Assembly: GCA_018432645.1 (NCBI GenBank)
Contig: JAHDSP010000258.1
Span: 1 to 8,421, forward strand
Reading direction: 5' to 3'
DNA from: Bacteroidales bacterium
Lineage (GTDB): Bacteria; Bacteroidota; Bacteroidia; Bacteroidales; DTU049
DNA: 8,421 nucleotides
The number at the start of each line of letters is the position of its first letter. Within the stretch, counting starts at the first letter, position 1. The translations under genes and the position numbers were made by a program. The notes under the pieces were generated by a model that made no database searches, had not been told where the DNA came from, and saw only the letters and a program-made list of their open reading frames with translations. Of the stretch, positions 1 to 7,238 are shown one piece after another.

Positions 1-90
1 CAATAAATATAAAACATTCTTATAAACCAACTTTTTTACAAATATACAAAATATTTTTAAACTTTTGTTACAAAAATAAAATTATCGAAT

Positions 91-203
91 TAATTGTTTA
101 ATTAATAGATAAATTATTACTGGTTCATTCACGGTAATAACTATATTTCTTATGAGTGTAATTTTTTTTAAAAAATTTCTACTTAATTTACTTTTCTGAA
201 AAG
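91..203 (+). repeat. Decayed partial copy of an interspersed noncoding repeat
   Basis: Bases 96-197 align with 2983-3085 in the same orientation, at roughly 88% identity by eye (about 11 mismatches and one 1-base gap). Shared blocks include ATTACTGGTTCATT and TTAATTTACTTTTCT. After CTTTTCT this copy jumps straight to GAAAAG (198-203), as if the tip of the hairpin present in the other copy (TTGTCAACTACACAAA) had been deleted; similarity then stops. The outer GGCG found at the left edge of the other copy is not conserved (TAATTG at 91-96 against TAGGCG). The copy lies just downstream of the TPR lipoprotein gene. Its short CTTTT-CTG-AAAAG hairpin could weakly act in 3' end formation for that gene, but no clear T-tract follows it. 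Confidence 0.75.
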
Positions 204-220
204 CACTTTATTACACCATT

Positions 221-1228
221 TCACTTTTGCAATGCGTTTAACCTTTTAATAGCTTTGTCAAAATTAGTTTTGTATTTTAAACTTGTCTTGTAATCTGATA
301 TTGCTTTTTCATTTTCACCAAGTTGTTCATATGCCAACCCTCTATTGTAATATGCTTCTGCATAGCTAGAGTCTATTTCTATAGATTTGTTGAAATTATA
401 GATTGATTTATTAAAATCTTTTTTATAGACTAAATAAATATATCCCAGATTATAATAAGCAAATTTATTAATAGGATTTATAGTAATAATTTTTTGATAA
501 TATTCTATGGCCTGGTCTATGCGATTTGTATTTTGCAAATGATATGCATACATATAAAGGGCTTCCTCAGAATCAGGTTGTATTCTCAGAGCAGCTTTGT
601 AATATTCATCTGCCAATTGCAAATCTTTATCACTTAATAGCTGGCCTAGCTTCAAAAAAGCCTCATAATAATTAGGATCTGCTTGTGTGGCACGCTGCAT
701 TGCTGCTATAGCTTTATTAGTATCGCCCTGTTCTAGTAGTCCATATCCTTTCATAAAATATGCTTTTGCATTATTGGGGTCTAGGTCTGTAATTTTATTT
801 AAATATGCATAACTTTTTTCATAATCACCTATTAAAAAGTAAAGTTCTGCTAGTTTAGATAATGCCTCGATATTTTCATCATCTAATTCTATTGCTCTCA
901 ATAGTGCATCTCTACAATTGTTTATTGAATTTCTAGCTAAATATAAATCGCTTAGTATCACATGATATCTAGAAACGTTTGAATTTATTAATAATGCTTT
1001 GCTAATAGAGGAGTAGGCACTATCTATTTGCTCTGCTGACAAAAATAATAAAGCTCGTTCTGCCCATAATGAATCGTTTTTAGGATTTTTAGCTAGTAAA
1101 GAATCTATATTTTGGATTTGTTTTTCCCAGCTTGTTAATTCCTTATCTTGTTGCTTTGATGGTTCTCTATAGCATGATAATATTAATACTAATGAACTAA
1201 CAATGACTATGAACAATTTGTGTTTCAT
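221..1228 (-). CDS. TPR-repeat lipoprotein
   Basis: The 335-residue product begins with a lipoprotein signal: basic MKHK, a hydrophobic stretch (residues 5-17) and a lipobox ending LILSC, so Cys19 is the predicted lipidation site and the protein should be anchored in the periplasm or outer membrane. From about residue 52 to 324 it is built of roughly eight 34-residue tetratricopeptide repeats. Clear units include NAKAYFMKGYGLLEQGDTNK (154-172), FAYYNLGYIYL (257-266) and AEAYYNRGLAYEQLGENEKA (290-309), each with the usual small and aromatic positions and a Pro or Asp at the turn. TPRs are protein-binding scaffolds; no catalytic domain is seen and the partner is unknown. The ATG start at 1228 fits the signal peptide. 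The gene lies 118 bp downstream of recA on the same strand and may be read with it or from its own promoter (a 7/8 match to TAnnTTTG, TAATGTTG, lies at 1315-1308). Confidence 0.9.
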   Translation of the reverse strand: MKHKLFIVIVSSLVLILSCYREPSKQQDKELTSWEKQIQNIDSLLAKNPKNDSLWAERALLFLSAEQIDSAYSSISKALLINSNVSRYHVILSDLYLARNSINNCRDALLRAIELDDENIEALSKLAELYFLIGDYEKSYAYLNKITDLDPNNAKAYFMKGYGLLEQGDTNKAIAAMQRATQADPNYYEAFLKLGQLLSDKDLQLADEYYKAALRIQPDSEEALYMYAYHLQNTNRIDQAIEYYQKIITINPINKFAYYNLGYIYLVYKKDFNKSIYNFNKSIEIDSSYAEAYYNRGLAYEQLGENEKAISDYKTSLKYKTNFDKAIKRLNALQK

Positions 1229-1347
1229 ATTGTTTGATTAATTATAAAATTGATAATAAAAAAATTTTTATATTATAATTATTACATTCATAACATAAAG
1301 CATTTACCAACATTACTATAAATAAAAAGGAATTTTAATTAATTAAA

Positions 1348-2349
1348 TCAGGCGTTTTGAGCTAATTTTTCTCTTATTTTACTTTCTATTTGATTAGCTA
1401 GATCTGGATTATCTAATAGTAATTTTTTTACTTGTTCTCTGCCTTGTCCTAATTTATTATTATCATATGAATACCAAGAACCGCTTTTCTGGATAATTTC
1501 TAAATTAGCTCCTAGATCAATTATTTCACCAATTTTGCTAATTCCTTCACCAAAAATAATATCAAATTCTGCTTGTTTAAATGGTGGAGCTACTTTGTTC
1601 TTTACAACTTTAGCTCTTACTCTATTACCCAGATATTTTTCACCTTCTTTTATTTGGCTTACTCTGCGAATATCTACTCTCACAGTAGAATAAAACTTGA
1701 GAGCATTGCCGCCAGTAGTAGTCTCTGGATTGCCAAACATTACACCTATTTTTTCACGTAGTTGATTAATAAAGATACATAAGCAATTTGTTTTACTAAT
1801 ATTTGCTGTTAATTTTCTTAATGCTTGCGACATAAGTCTTGCTTGTAATCCCATCTGTGAGTCTCCCATTTCGCCTTCTATCTCACTACGTGGGGTAAGG
1901 GCTGCTACGGAATCTATTACTATAACATCTACTGCTCCACTACGTATGAGAGCATCAGCTATTTCTAGAGCTTGCTCACCATGATCAGGTTGTGAAACCA
2001 GCAAATTTTCTATATCTACACCTAATTTTTGAGCATAATTAATATCAAAAGCATGCTCTGCATCTATGAAAGCCGCTATACCACCAGCTTTTTGTGCCTC
2101 TGCTATAGCATGAATGGCCAAGGTTGTTTTACCAGAACTCTCTGGTCCATATATTTCTACCACTCTACCACGCGGATAACCACCTATTCCTAAAGCCAGA
2201 TCTAATCCAATGCTCCCTGAAGATATAGTATCTATTGGTTCTGCTGGATTATCACCCAGCTTCATCACTGATCCTTTACCAAAGGTTTTATCTAATTTAT
2301 CTATTGTTAGCTTAAGGGCTTTTAATTTATCATTTTCTTCTGTTGCCAT
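1348..2349 (-). CDS. recA: RecA recombinase
   Basis: RecA is the cytoplasmic ATP-dependent strand-exchange protein of homologous recombination and the coprotease that triggers LexA-type cleavage. The 333-residue product shows the whole core: Walker A GPESSGKT (68-75), catalytic Glu98 in DAEHAF, Walker [11 protein letters not shown] (142-151) with Asp146, DNA-binding loop L1 around [14 protein letters not shown] (158-171), and loop L2 from [10 protein letters not shown] through [10 protein letters not shown] (193-214). The C-terminal domain is present ([16 protein letters not shown]), but the protein stops at REKLAQNA without the acidic tail of the 353-residue E. coli enzyme. The ATG at 2349 follows an A-run rather than a Shine-Dalgarno sequence. 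The gene starts 11 bp after the stop of bcp, so the two are very probably one transcript; a bcp-recA arrangement is also known from Porphyromonas gingivalis. I see no SOS box that I could name with confidence. Confidence 0.98.
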   Translation of the reverse strand: MATEENDKLKALKLTIDKLDKTFGKGSVMKLGDNPAEPIDTISSGSIGLDLALGIGGYPRGRVVEIYGPESSGKTTLAIHAIAEAQKAGGIAAFIDAEHAFDINYAQKLGVDIENLLVSQPDHGEQALEIADALIRSGAVDVIVIDSVAALTPRSEIEGEMGDSQMGLQARLMSQALRKLTANISKTNCLCIFINQLREKIGVMFGNPETTTGGNALKFYSTVRVDIRRVSQIKEGEKYLGNRVRAKVVKNKVAPPFKQAEFDIIFGEGISKIGEIIDLGANLEIIQKSGSWYSYDNNKLGQGREQVKKLLLDNPDLANQIESKIREKLAQNA

Positions 2350-2360
2350 ATTTTTTTGTT

Positions 2361-2822
2361 TTATTTTATTTTTAATATATCTAATAATTGCTGTGTGCTA
2401 TTAGCTGTATCTACATTTTTTATCACTTCTTGTATGATACCATTTTCATCGATTACAAATGTGGTTCTCAATAAACCTTCAGTTTCTTTACCACATCTTA
2501 TTTTTTTGTCCCATACACCATATAGATTTATTATCTTTTTGTCTGGATCGGGCACTAATGTGAAGTTCAAATTATGTTTTTCTCTAAAATTATTATGTGA
2601 TTTCTCATTATCTGGACTCACACCGATAACCTCAAAATTTAATTTAGTAAGGTATTCATAATTATCCCTAAAATTACATGCTTCTTTTGTGCAACCACTT
2701 GTATTATCCTTAGGATAAAAATATAAAATTACTTTTTTGCCTTTCATATCAGACAATTTCATCTCTTTGCCACTAATGTGTATAAAACTAAAATCTGGTG
2801 CTTTTTGACCTTTATCTAACAA
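2361..2822 (-). CDS. bcp: Thioredoxin-dependent thiol peroxidase (BCP/PrxQ peroxiredoxin)
   Basis: The 153-residue product matches the full length of the BCP/PrxQ family, cytosolic peroxiredoxins that reduce hydrogen peroxide and organic hydroperoxides using thioredoxin. The active site reads [18 protein letters not shown] (36-53): peroxidatic Cys44 in PxxxTxxC and the likely resolving Cys49 five residues later, the PrxQ spacing. Arg119 in [10 protein letters not shown] is the conserved active-site arginine. The N-terminal GQKAPDF is the usual family opening. No ATG is available in frame; the frame is open upstream only to a stop near 2871. The start used here is TTG at 2822, and an ATT one codon earlier is a weaker alternative. 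TAATTTTA, 7 of 8 bases of the Bacteroidota -7 promoter word, lies at 2839-2832. recA follows 11 bp downstream, which couples peroxide defence with DNA repair. Confidence 0.95.
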   Translation of the reverse strand: MLDKGQKAPDFSFIHISGKEMKLSDMKGKKVILYFYPKDNTSGCTKEACNFRDNYEYLTKLNFEVIGVSPDNEKSHNNFREKHNLNFTLVPDPDKKIINLYGVWDKKIRCGKETEGLLRTTFVIDENGIIQEVIKNVDTANSTQQLLDILKIK

Positions 2823-3075
2823 AATTTTTTGTAAAATTAATAAAAATTTTTGATTTACTAAAATGTATTTTTAAATGCTGTCGACTCTTGATTTATATAT
2901 AAAATTTTTATAAAAATCAATTATAATCATTATAAAAAACTAAAATTGGTAAATTCACAATAATAATTTTTTTGAATTAGGCGTTTAATTAATAACTAAA
3001 TTATTACTGGTTCATTGATGGTAATATCTATCTTTCTTAAGAGTATAATTAATTTTTAATAAATTTCTAATTAAT

Positions 3076-3110
3076 TTACTTTTCTTTGTCAACTACACAA
3101 AGAAAAGTAA
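3076..3110. repeat. 14 bp perfect hairpin with 7-base loop
   Basis: The left arm 3076-3089 (TTACTTTTCTTTGT) pairs perfectly with the right arm 3097-3110 (ACAAAGAAAAGTAA) around the loop CAACTAC. It sits inside the repeat and marks the point where the copy at 91-203 has lost its hairpin tip. The right arm is followed by CAAAAGAAAAG, a partial direct echo of AAAGAAAAG. There is no T-tract immediately after either arm, so an intrinsic terminator is not the best reading. Confidence 0.85.
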
Positions 3111-3124
3111 CAAAAGAAAAGTCT

Positions 3125-3265
3125 CCGCTGGGGAAATGATTTGATAAAACTACGCAATCACCTCTTGGGGTTTACAAACTCGCAAGCTTTAGCTTGCTCA
3201 AACAGTGTAAACCCTTTTGCCCAACGCTGCTTGCTTGTTTTATTACAAATCATTTCCCAATGCGG
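3125..3265. repeat. Long interrupted inverted repeat able to form a cruciform
   Basis: The left arm 3131-3150 (GGGAAATGATTTGATAAAAC) pairs with the right arm 3237-3258 (GTTTTAT, a 2-base bulge TA, then CAAATCATTTCCC): 20 paired bases with a single bulge. Outside it CCGC (3125-3128) pairs with GCGG (3262-3265) across a small internal loop. The arms enclose the smaller hairpin at 3168-3214. The segment is visibly richer in G+C than the surrounding intergenic DNA. Confidence 0.85.
3168..3214. repeat. Inner hairpin of the repeat element
   Basis: GGGTTTACA (3168-3176) pairs perfectly with TGTAAACCC (3206-3214). Within that loop GCAAGC (3182-3187) pairs with GCTTGC (3192-3197) around TTTA. Two coaxial stems at the centre of the larger inverted repeat give a highly folded core in either strand, whether as DNA cruciform or RNA. 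Confidence 0.85.
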
Positions 3266-3471
3266 TATTGCTAGAGTTTACTAATTATTGTATAGGTATT
3301 CTGTTAATATAAAAAGTTGAAAAAAACTTTATTATCTTAACGCCTATTTTAATTATTTTTATTAATAAAAATCTAATTTAAAAATATATTTGATAAAAAA
3401 ATGTGATAAAATTTTGTATTATGAATCTTACTTATCCATAAAATAATTATTCATAATTTAATTTCTTTATG

Positions 3472-3479
3472 TAATTTTG
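3472..3479 (+). promoter_or_regulatory. Candidate Bacteroidota -7 promoter element (TAATTTTG)
   Basis: This is an exact match to TAnnTTTG ending only 10 bases before the ATG at 3490, so initiation here would give an almost leaderless mRNA. I find no TTTG at the expected -33 distance, which weakens the call. The intervening GAATAAAAAA is A-rich, as expected for Bacteroidota translation starts that lack a Shine-Dalgarno sequence. Confidence 0.3.
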
Positions 3480-3489
3480 GAATAAAAAA

Positions 3490-4599
3490 ATGGGAAAAAC
3501 AACAAAATTTTTAATCTTTAGTATACTTTTCTTGCCAATATTAGCATTTAGTCAGCAAAAAACAGAAATTTATGGTAAATTATTAACTCCTACTACATTC
3601 ACTCAAATTACTTTATCTAATTATTTGAATCCTGGAGCTTTTACTATTAATGCACCTATTATAAATGCAGATTCTTTTTATATTTCATTAGAGCAAAATA
3701 ATCCTGAGGAGATTTATAAATTGTATTTTAATAGTAGGAATAATTTTTTAGCCTTAGTTCTAAGACCTGGTGAAAAAGTTCATTTATTATTAAATCCGCA
3801 ACAACTAGGATATATGCCAAATATTGAAGGTTCACCTAATACTAAAACTATCTATGAAGTAGAATGGGTTTTAGCTAATATTCAAAAACAGATAGATAGT
3901 GTCCATAGATTATATAATTCTGCTGTAGATCAAGAAACGAAGGATAGAGTAAGTCGAGAGTACATGAACCTAAACAATGCTAAAAATGTTTATTTAAATA
4001 ATGTGATTAGAAGTAATCCTGGCAGCTTAGTGAATTTATTCTTTATTGAAAGGTTAAACATAGATAATGGTTTTGCTGATACATATAAATTAGTAGATAG
4101 CGCATTAATGAAAAATTATCCAAATCATCCTGGGGTTTTAAGTTTTCATAATAAAACTCAAGCTTTACTAAAAACAACTATAGGGTCTAAAGCTCCCAAT
4201 ATTAAATTACCTACACCTAATGATGATTCATTAGATTTATACTCAGTCAAAGGTGAATTAATATTAGTAGATTTTTGGGCTAGCTGGTGTGGACCGTGTA
4301 GAAAAGAGAATCCATATGTAGTCAAAGCATATCAGACTTATCATCCAAAAGGATTTGAAATTTTTGCAATTTCTCTAGATAAAGATAAACAATCATGGAT
4401 TAATGCTATAAATACAGATAAGTTAACTTGGTATCATGTAAGTGATCTTAAATATTGGAACTCGGAGGCAGCCAAATTGTATGGAGTGAGTGTAGTACCT
4501 TATAATTTTTTACTTGACAAAAATCACATTATTATTGCTAAAAATTTAAGAGGAGAAAAATTATATAATTTTTTAGAACAATATTTTAATAAAAAATAA
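3490..4599 (+). CDS. Secreted TlpA-like thiol-disulfide oxidoreductase with N-terminal DUF4369-like region
   Basis: The 369-residue product has a Sec signal peptide (basic MGKTTK, hydrophobic core about residues 7-19, likely cleavage after AFS at 21), so it should act in the periplasm. Residues about 24-115 resemble the beta-rich DUF4369 region that often precedes thioredoxin domains in Bacteroidota. A helical linker (about 120-225) follows, then a TlpA/ResA-type thioredoxin domain from about 231 (IGSKAPNIKLP). The catalytic motif is WCGPC (266-270) in VDFWASWCGPCRKENP, with Cys267 and Cys270, and cis-Pro337 lies in VSVVPYNF. Such proteins reduce or exchange disulfides in exported proteins; the substrate is not evident. 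The gene stands alone on its strand. Its TAA stop (4597-4599) directly abuts the stop of the convergent rlmN, leaving no room for an intergenic terminator. Confidence 0.92.
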   Translation: MGKTTKFLIFSILFLPILAFSQQKTEIYGKLLTPTTFTQITLSNYLNPGAFTINAPIINADSFYISLEQNNPEEIYKLYFNSRNNFLALVLRPGEKVHLLLNPQQLGYMPNIEGSPNTKTIYEVEWVLANIQKQIDSVHRLYNSAVDQETKDRVSREYMNLNNAKNVYLNNVIRSNPGSLVNLFFIERLNIDNGFADTYKLVDSALMKNYPNHPGVLSFHNKTQALLKTTIGSKAPNIKLPTPNDDSLDLYSVKGELILVDFWASWCGPCRKENPYVVKAYQTYHPKGFEIFAISLDKDKQSWINAINTDKLTWYHVSDLKYWNSEAAKLYGVSVVPYNFLLDKNHIIIAKNLRGEKLYNFLEQYFNKK

Positions 4600-5649
4600 T
4601 TATATATTTTTATATTTAGCCGATAGATTACCGCATGCTGCTTGAATTTCATTACCTTTTGATTTTCGTATAGTAGCTAAAATGCCTTTTGATTTTAATA
4701 ATTGTTGAAATTGCAACATTTCTTGATTAGAAGGCGTTCTATACTCACTGAAAGGATGTGGATTATATGGAATTAAATTTACTCTGGCGTTTATCTGTTG
4801 AGCTATTTTAGCCAACTCATTAGCATGAGACAGAGAAATATTAGTATCTTTTAAGATTAAATACTCAATAGTCAATTTTCTATGATTACTAAAATGATTT
4901 TTATATTCTATGAAAATGTCAATTATAGTTTGTAGTGGATAAATGTTTTGTACAGGCATTAATTGAAGTCTTTGCTCATCAAAAGGGCTATGCATACTCC
5001 ACGCTATATTCACTTTAGTATTTTCTATACAAGCCGCTAATTTATCTGCTATTCCTATTGTGGATAGAGTAATTCTGCGTGGACTAAGTGCCCAGCCTTC
5101 TGGATCTGTCAATAATTTAATTGCTTTAAATACTGCATTTGCATTATCTAATGGCTCACCCATACCCATAAAAACAATGTTTGTGAAATCATTAATTTCA
5201 TCAATTGCCATTAACTGCCATAATATTTCACCTGCTGAAAGATTGCCATTAAAACCAATTTTGCCAGTAGCACAAAACTTACAACCATATCTACAACCAA
5301 ATTGAGTAGATAGACAAATGGTAATTCTAGTTTTATCATTGATGACAGCTGTTTCGATAGATTTTTTTTCATCAAAAATAAATAAATATTTTTTTGTGCC
5401 ATCTTTGGCTATATCTATTTGTACAGGAGGAGGATAAGTTATTTCAAATTTTTCATTTAGTGTTGATCTAAGTGCTAGAGGCAGATTTGACATTTTATCA
5501 AAATCACAAATATGTTTTTTATATATCCACTGATAAATTTGCTTAATATTATAATTTTGAATATTTTCAATATCACTCAATTCATTGCGTATTTCATTAT
5601 AATCTAACCCTAATAAAATTTTTTTATTCATAAAATATTGAACTATCAT
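4600..5649 (-). CDS. rlmN: Dual-specificity 23S rRNA (A2503-C2) / tRNA (A37-C2) methyltransferase RlmN
   Basis: RlmN is a cytoplasmic radical SAM enzyme that methylates C2 of adenosine 2503 in 23S rRNA and of A37 in some tRNAs. The 349-residue product has the family layout. An N-terminal helical RNA-binding part (IKQIYQWIYKK, 35-45) comes first. The [4Fe-4S] cluster motif CRYGCKFC gives Cys119, Cys123 and Cys126, with Cys112 seven residues before it, as in E. coli Cys118. The SAM-binding GMGEP is at 162-166. The C-terminal methyl-carrying Cys339 lies in GNEIQAACGNL. The presence of both Cys112 and Cys339 favours RlmN function; Cfr, a resistance relative, cannot be excluded from motifs alone, but the housekeeping-like sequence argues against it. 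The ATG at 5649 overlaps the stop of the DUF389 gene (ATGA), suggesting translational coupling; the ATG at 5631 (MNKKILLG) is an alternative start. Confidence 0.96.
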   Translation of the reverse strand: MIVQYFMNKKILLGLDYNEIRNELSDIENIQNYNIKQIYQWIYKKHICDFDKMSNLPLALRSTLNEKFEITYPPPVQIDIAKDGTKKYLFIFDEKKSIETAVINDKTRITICLSTQFGCRYGCKFCATGKIGFNGNLSAGEILWQLMAIDEINDFTNIVFMGMGEPLDNANAVFKAIKLLTDPEGWALSPRRITLSTIGIADKLAACIENTKVNIAWSMHSPFDEQRLQLMPVQNIYPLQTIIDIFIEYKNHFSNHRKLTIEYLILKDTNISLSHANELAKIAQQINARVNLIPYNPHPFSEYRTPSNQEMLQFQQLLKSKGILATIRKSKGNEIQAACGNLSAKYKNI

Positions 5650-6977
5650 AAATTAGTAAAAAAGAATACTTCTATCTTTTCACTTTCTAGCCTTGCTTTT
5701 AGCCAATTAATGATCTGTTCTCTTTCCTCTATATTCAAACTCAAACTATCATTTTTTGTACCTAGTAGTATTACAGTGACACTATCAATTGAATTGTTTG
5801 CATCAAATACATATGTATCAGCTATAGCACAAGATGTAATGTTATCATTAATGATAACAAGCTCATTAATTAAATTTTTTGCTAATAAAGGTCTAGATTT
5901 AATGCTATCAATTATAGCATTACGTTTATTTAATTCAGCTTCTAGACCTGATATTTGGATGATAAGTTTTTCTTTTTCTTGATATTCTCTTTGATCAATA
6001 GCAAAACCTTGTTTTATTACCACCTCAGCTTTTAAGTCGAAATTTTGTAATTTGTTAGCTATTAATTCTTTATCTATTTCATCAAGAGTAGTACCACCAT
6101 ATATTAAGGTTATTAATTTTTTTTGAGGATCTATAGAATAATCTAAAAGGTATTTATCATCAACGACTCTGACATTATCAATATATTTTTTACTTTTTTC
6201 CATAAATCTCTCTCGTTGTACTAAACTATTACCAAGAAAAATACTTGGTATTAGAGTTAGGATGATAATTAATGTTACATACCTTTTAATAACTTTCTGA
6301 CGTGCAGGAGTTGCATTTTCATGAATGGGGAATTTTAATATTTTTGAAAATAATAAAGATGCTAAAGCTATAAATACTGAATTAATAGTAAAAAGATATA
6401 AGGCACCAAATAAAAAAGATATTTGTAAAGTAGCTAAGCCATATCCAGCAGTACATAATGGTGGCATTAAAGCAGTAGCTATGGCTACACCTGGTATAAC
6501 AGTACCTTTTGTTTTTGAACTCATAGCAATAATACCAGCAGTGCCACCAAATAATGCTATCAAAACGTCATAAATAGTAGGACTTGTACGTGCTAGTAGC
6601 TCTGTCTGTGCTGTTGATATAGGTGTAATAAGAAAATATAATGTAGCTGACAAAAAAGCAGTGACAATAGCAAATGAAAAATTATTTAAAGATTTTTTTA
6701 ATAATTTAATATCATATACTGCAATGCTATAACCAATACCATTAATAGGACCTAATAATGGAGAGATTAACATAGCACCTATTACTACTGCTGTACTATT
6801 CATATTTAACCCAACAGAACAAACTAAAGTAGAACACATTAAAATCCAAAGATTAGTACCTTTGAAATTTACTCCTTCTGAAATCTGCTTGTATATAGAA
6901 TTGGGATCTTCTAATTGATGAGTTAATTTTAAACGATTTAGAAATTTATAATACCATCTTTTATATTTATTAATCAT
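5646..6977 (-). CDS. DUF389 family integral membrane protein
   Basis: The 443-residue product carries the DUF389 signature: STAVVIGAMLISPLLGPING (61-80), a glycine-rich GGTAGIIA (144-151) and VIPGVAIATALMPPLCTAGY (160-179). About six or seven hydrophobic segments lie between residues 43 and 250 (approximately 43-58, 62-87, 101-120, 136-153, 160-178, 185-212, 232-250). The rest (about 255-443) is a soluble domain with a likely coiled coil near 330-352 and a mixed alpha/beta tail. The family function is unresolved, so no substrate is assigned. The ATG at 6977 is preceded by an exact TAATTTTG word. The stop overlaps the rlmN start by 4 bp, so this gene leads a two-gene operon. The pairing with rlmN may only be chance economy of space; I know of no shared pathway. 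Confidence 0.93.
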   Translation of the reverse strand: MINKYKRWYYKFLNRLKLTHQLEDPNSIYKQISEGVNFKGTNLWILMCSTLVCSVGLNMNSTAVVIGAMLISPLLGPINGIGYSIAVYDIKLLKKSLNNFSFAIVTAFLSATLYFLITPISTAQTELLARTSPTIYDVLIALFGGTAGIIAMSSKTKGTVIPGVAIATALMPPLCTAGYGLATLQISFLFGALYLFTINSVFIALASLLFSKILKFPIHENATPARQKVIKRYVTLIIILTLIPSIFLGNSLVQRERFMEKSKKYIDNVRVVDDKYLLDYSIDPQKKLITLIYGGTTLDEIDKELIANKLQNFDLKAEVVIKQGFAIDQREYQEKEKLIIQISGLEAELNKRNAIIDSIKSRPLLAKNLINELVIINDNITSCAIADTYVFDANNSIDSVTVILLGTKNDSLSLNIEEREQIINWLKARLESEKIEVFFFTNL

Positions 6978-6989
6978 AAATATTTTTTA

Positions 6990-6997
6990 CAAAATTA
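6990..6997 (-). promoter_or_regulatory. Candidate -7 promoter element of the DUF389-rlmN operon (TAATTTTG)
   Basis: Read on the minus strand, TAATTTTG is an exact match to TAnnTTTG. A GTTG word (3 of 4 bases of TTTG) lies 20 bases upstream, the expected distance to a -33 element. Initiation about six bases downstream would leave only about seven bases before the ATG at 6977, so the message would be nearly leaderless. Confidence 0.45.
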
Positions 6998-7211
6998 CGA
7001 AATATAAAAAAATGAAACAACGAAATAGAAAACTAAAAAAAAAAGAGATGAATGGTAGGCGAGAATGTATAAATGGATTTTTATTACTAAATTTGCTTAA
7101 TCAAAAATTGTATTTGTGACTTGAATGCAGCACATCTAAAATTACGACTTTTATATTTTGGGGCCCGATTTTTTTGGTATTATTAGAATAATTTGTATTT
7201 TAGCACAAATA

Positions 7212-7238
7212 AATCATTGACAATAAAAATCAGTGATT
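7212..7238. promoter_or_regulatory. Imperfect inverted repeat upstream of rtcB
   Basis: AATCATTGA (7212-7220) and TCAGTGATT (7230-7238) are complementary at eight of nine positions, the ninth being a G-T pair, around a 9-base A-rich spacer. It lies 62 bases before the rtcB start and could be an operator or an RNA stem. No regulator is encoded in the window to link it to. Confidence 0.25.

Larger units (their letters stand above)
2977..3347. repeat. MITE-like noncoding repeat with nested inverted repeats
   Basis: The possible ends are an inverted pair TAGGCGTT (2978-2985) and AACGCCTA (3339-3346), GC-bearing words in very AT-rich DNA, with weaker similarity continuing inward. Inside are three perfect or near-perfect nested structures (3076-3110, 3125-3265, 3168-3214), listed separately. 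The left about 103 bases recur at 96-197 as a diverged direct copy, which shows that the sequence is mobile or amplified in this genome. There is no open reading frame worth calling, so if it moves it must do so through a transposase encoded elsewhere. It could instead be a REP/BIME-like palindromic element. The outer boundaries are inferred from only 8 bp of terminal repeat, and no target-site duplication was clear. Confidence 0.55.
2823..3489. other. 667 bp gene-free region between divergent genes bcp and the TlpA-like gene
   Basis: This region contains the divergent promoters of bcp (leftward) and the TlpA-like gene (rightward) and, between about 2977 and 3347, a structured repeat described separately. 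The flanks (2823-2976 and 3348-3489) are very AT-rich and I see no coding frame, tRNA or riboswitch in them. A second exact TAnnTTTG word, TATATTTG, lies at 3385-3392 on the plus strand. It could give the TlpA-like gene a roughly 90-base leader, but no TTTG stands at the matching -33 distance. Confidence 0.7.

Noticed and set aside
2356..2661. 101-residue hydrophobic frame on the plus strand
   Set aside because: It is antisense to bcp and the start of recA. The hydrophobic composition comes from reading AT-rich codons backwards.
3070..3270. Hairpin cluster read as a tRNA or a riboswitch
   Set aside because: There is no cloverleaf, no T-loop GTTCGA-like motif and no known aptamer core. Copying at 96-197 points to a repeat element.
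3313..3330. AAAGTT/AACTTT hairpin as an intrinsic terminator
   Set aside because: It is only a six-base AT-rich stem, has no T-tract after it, and no gene ends nearby in either direction.
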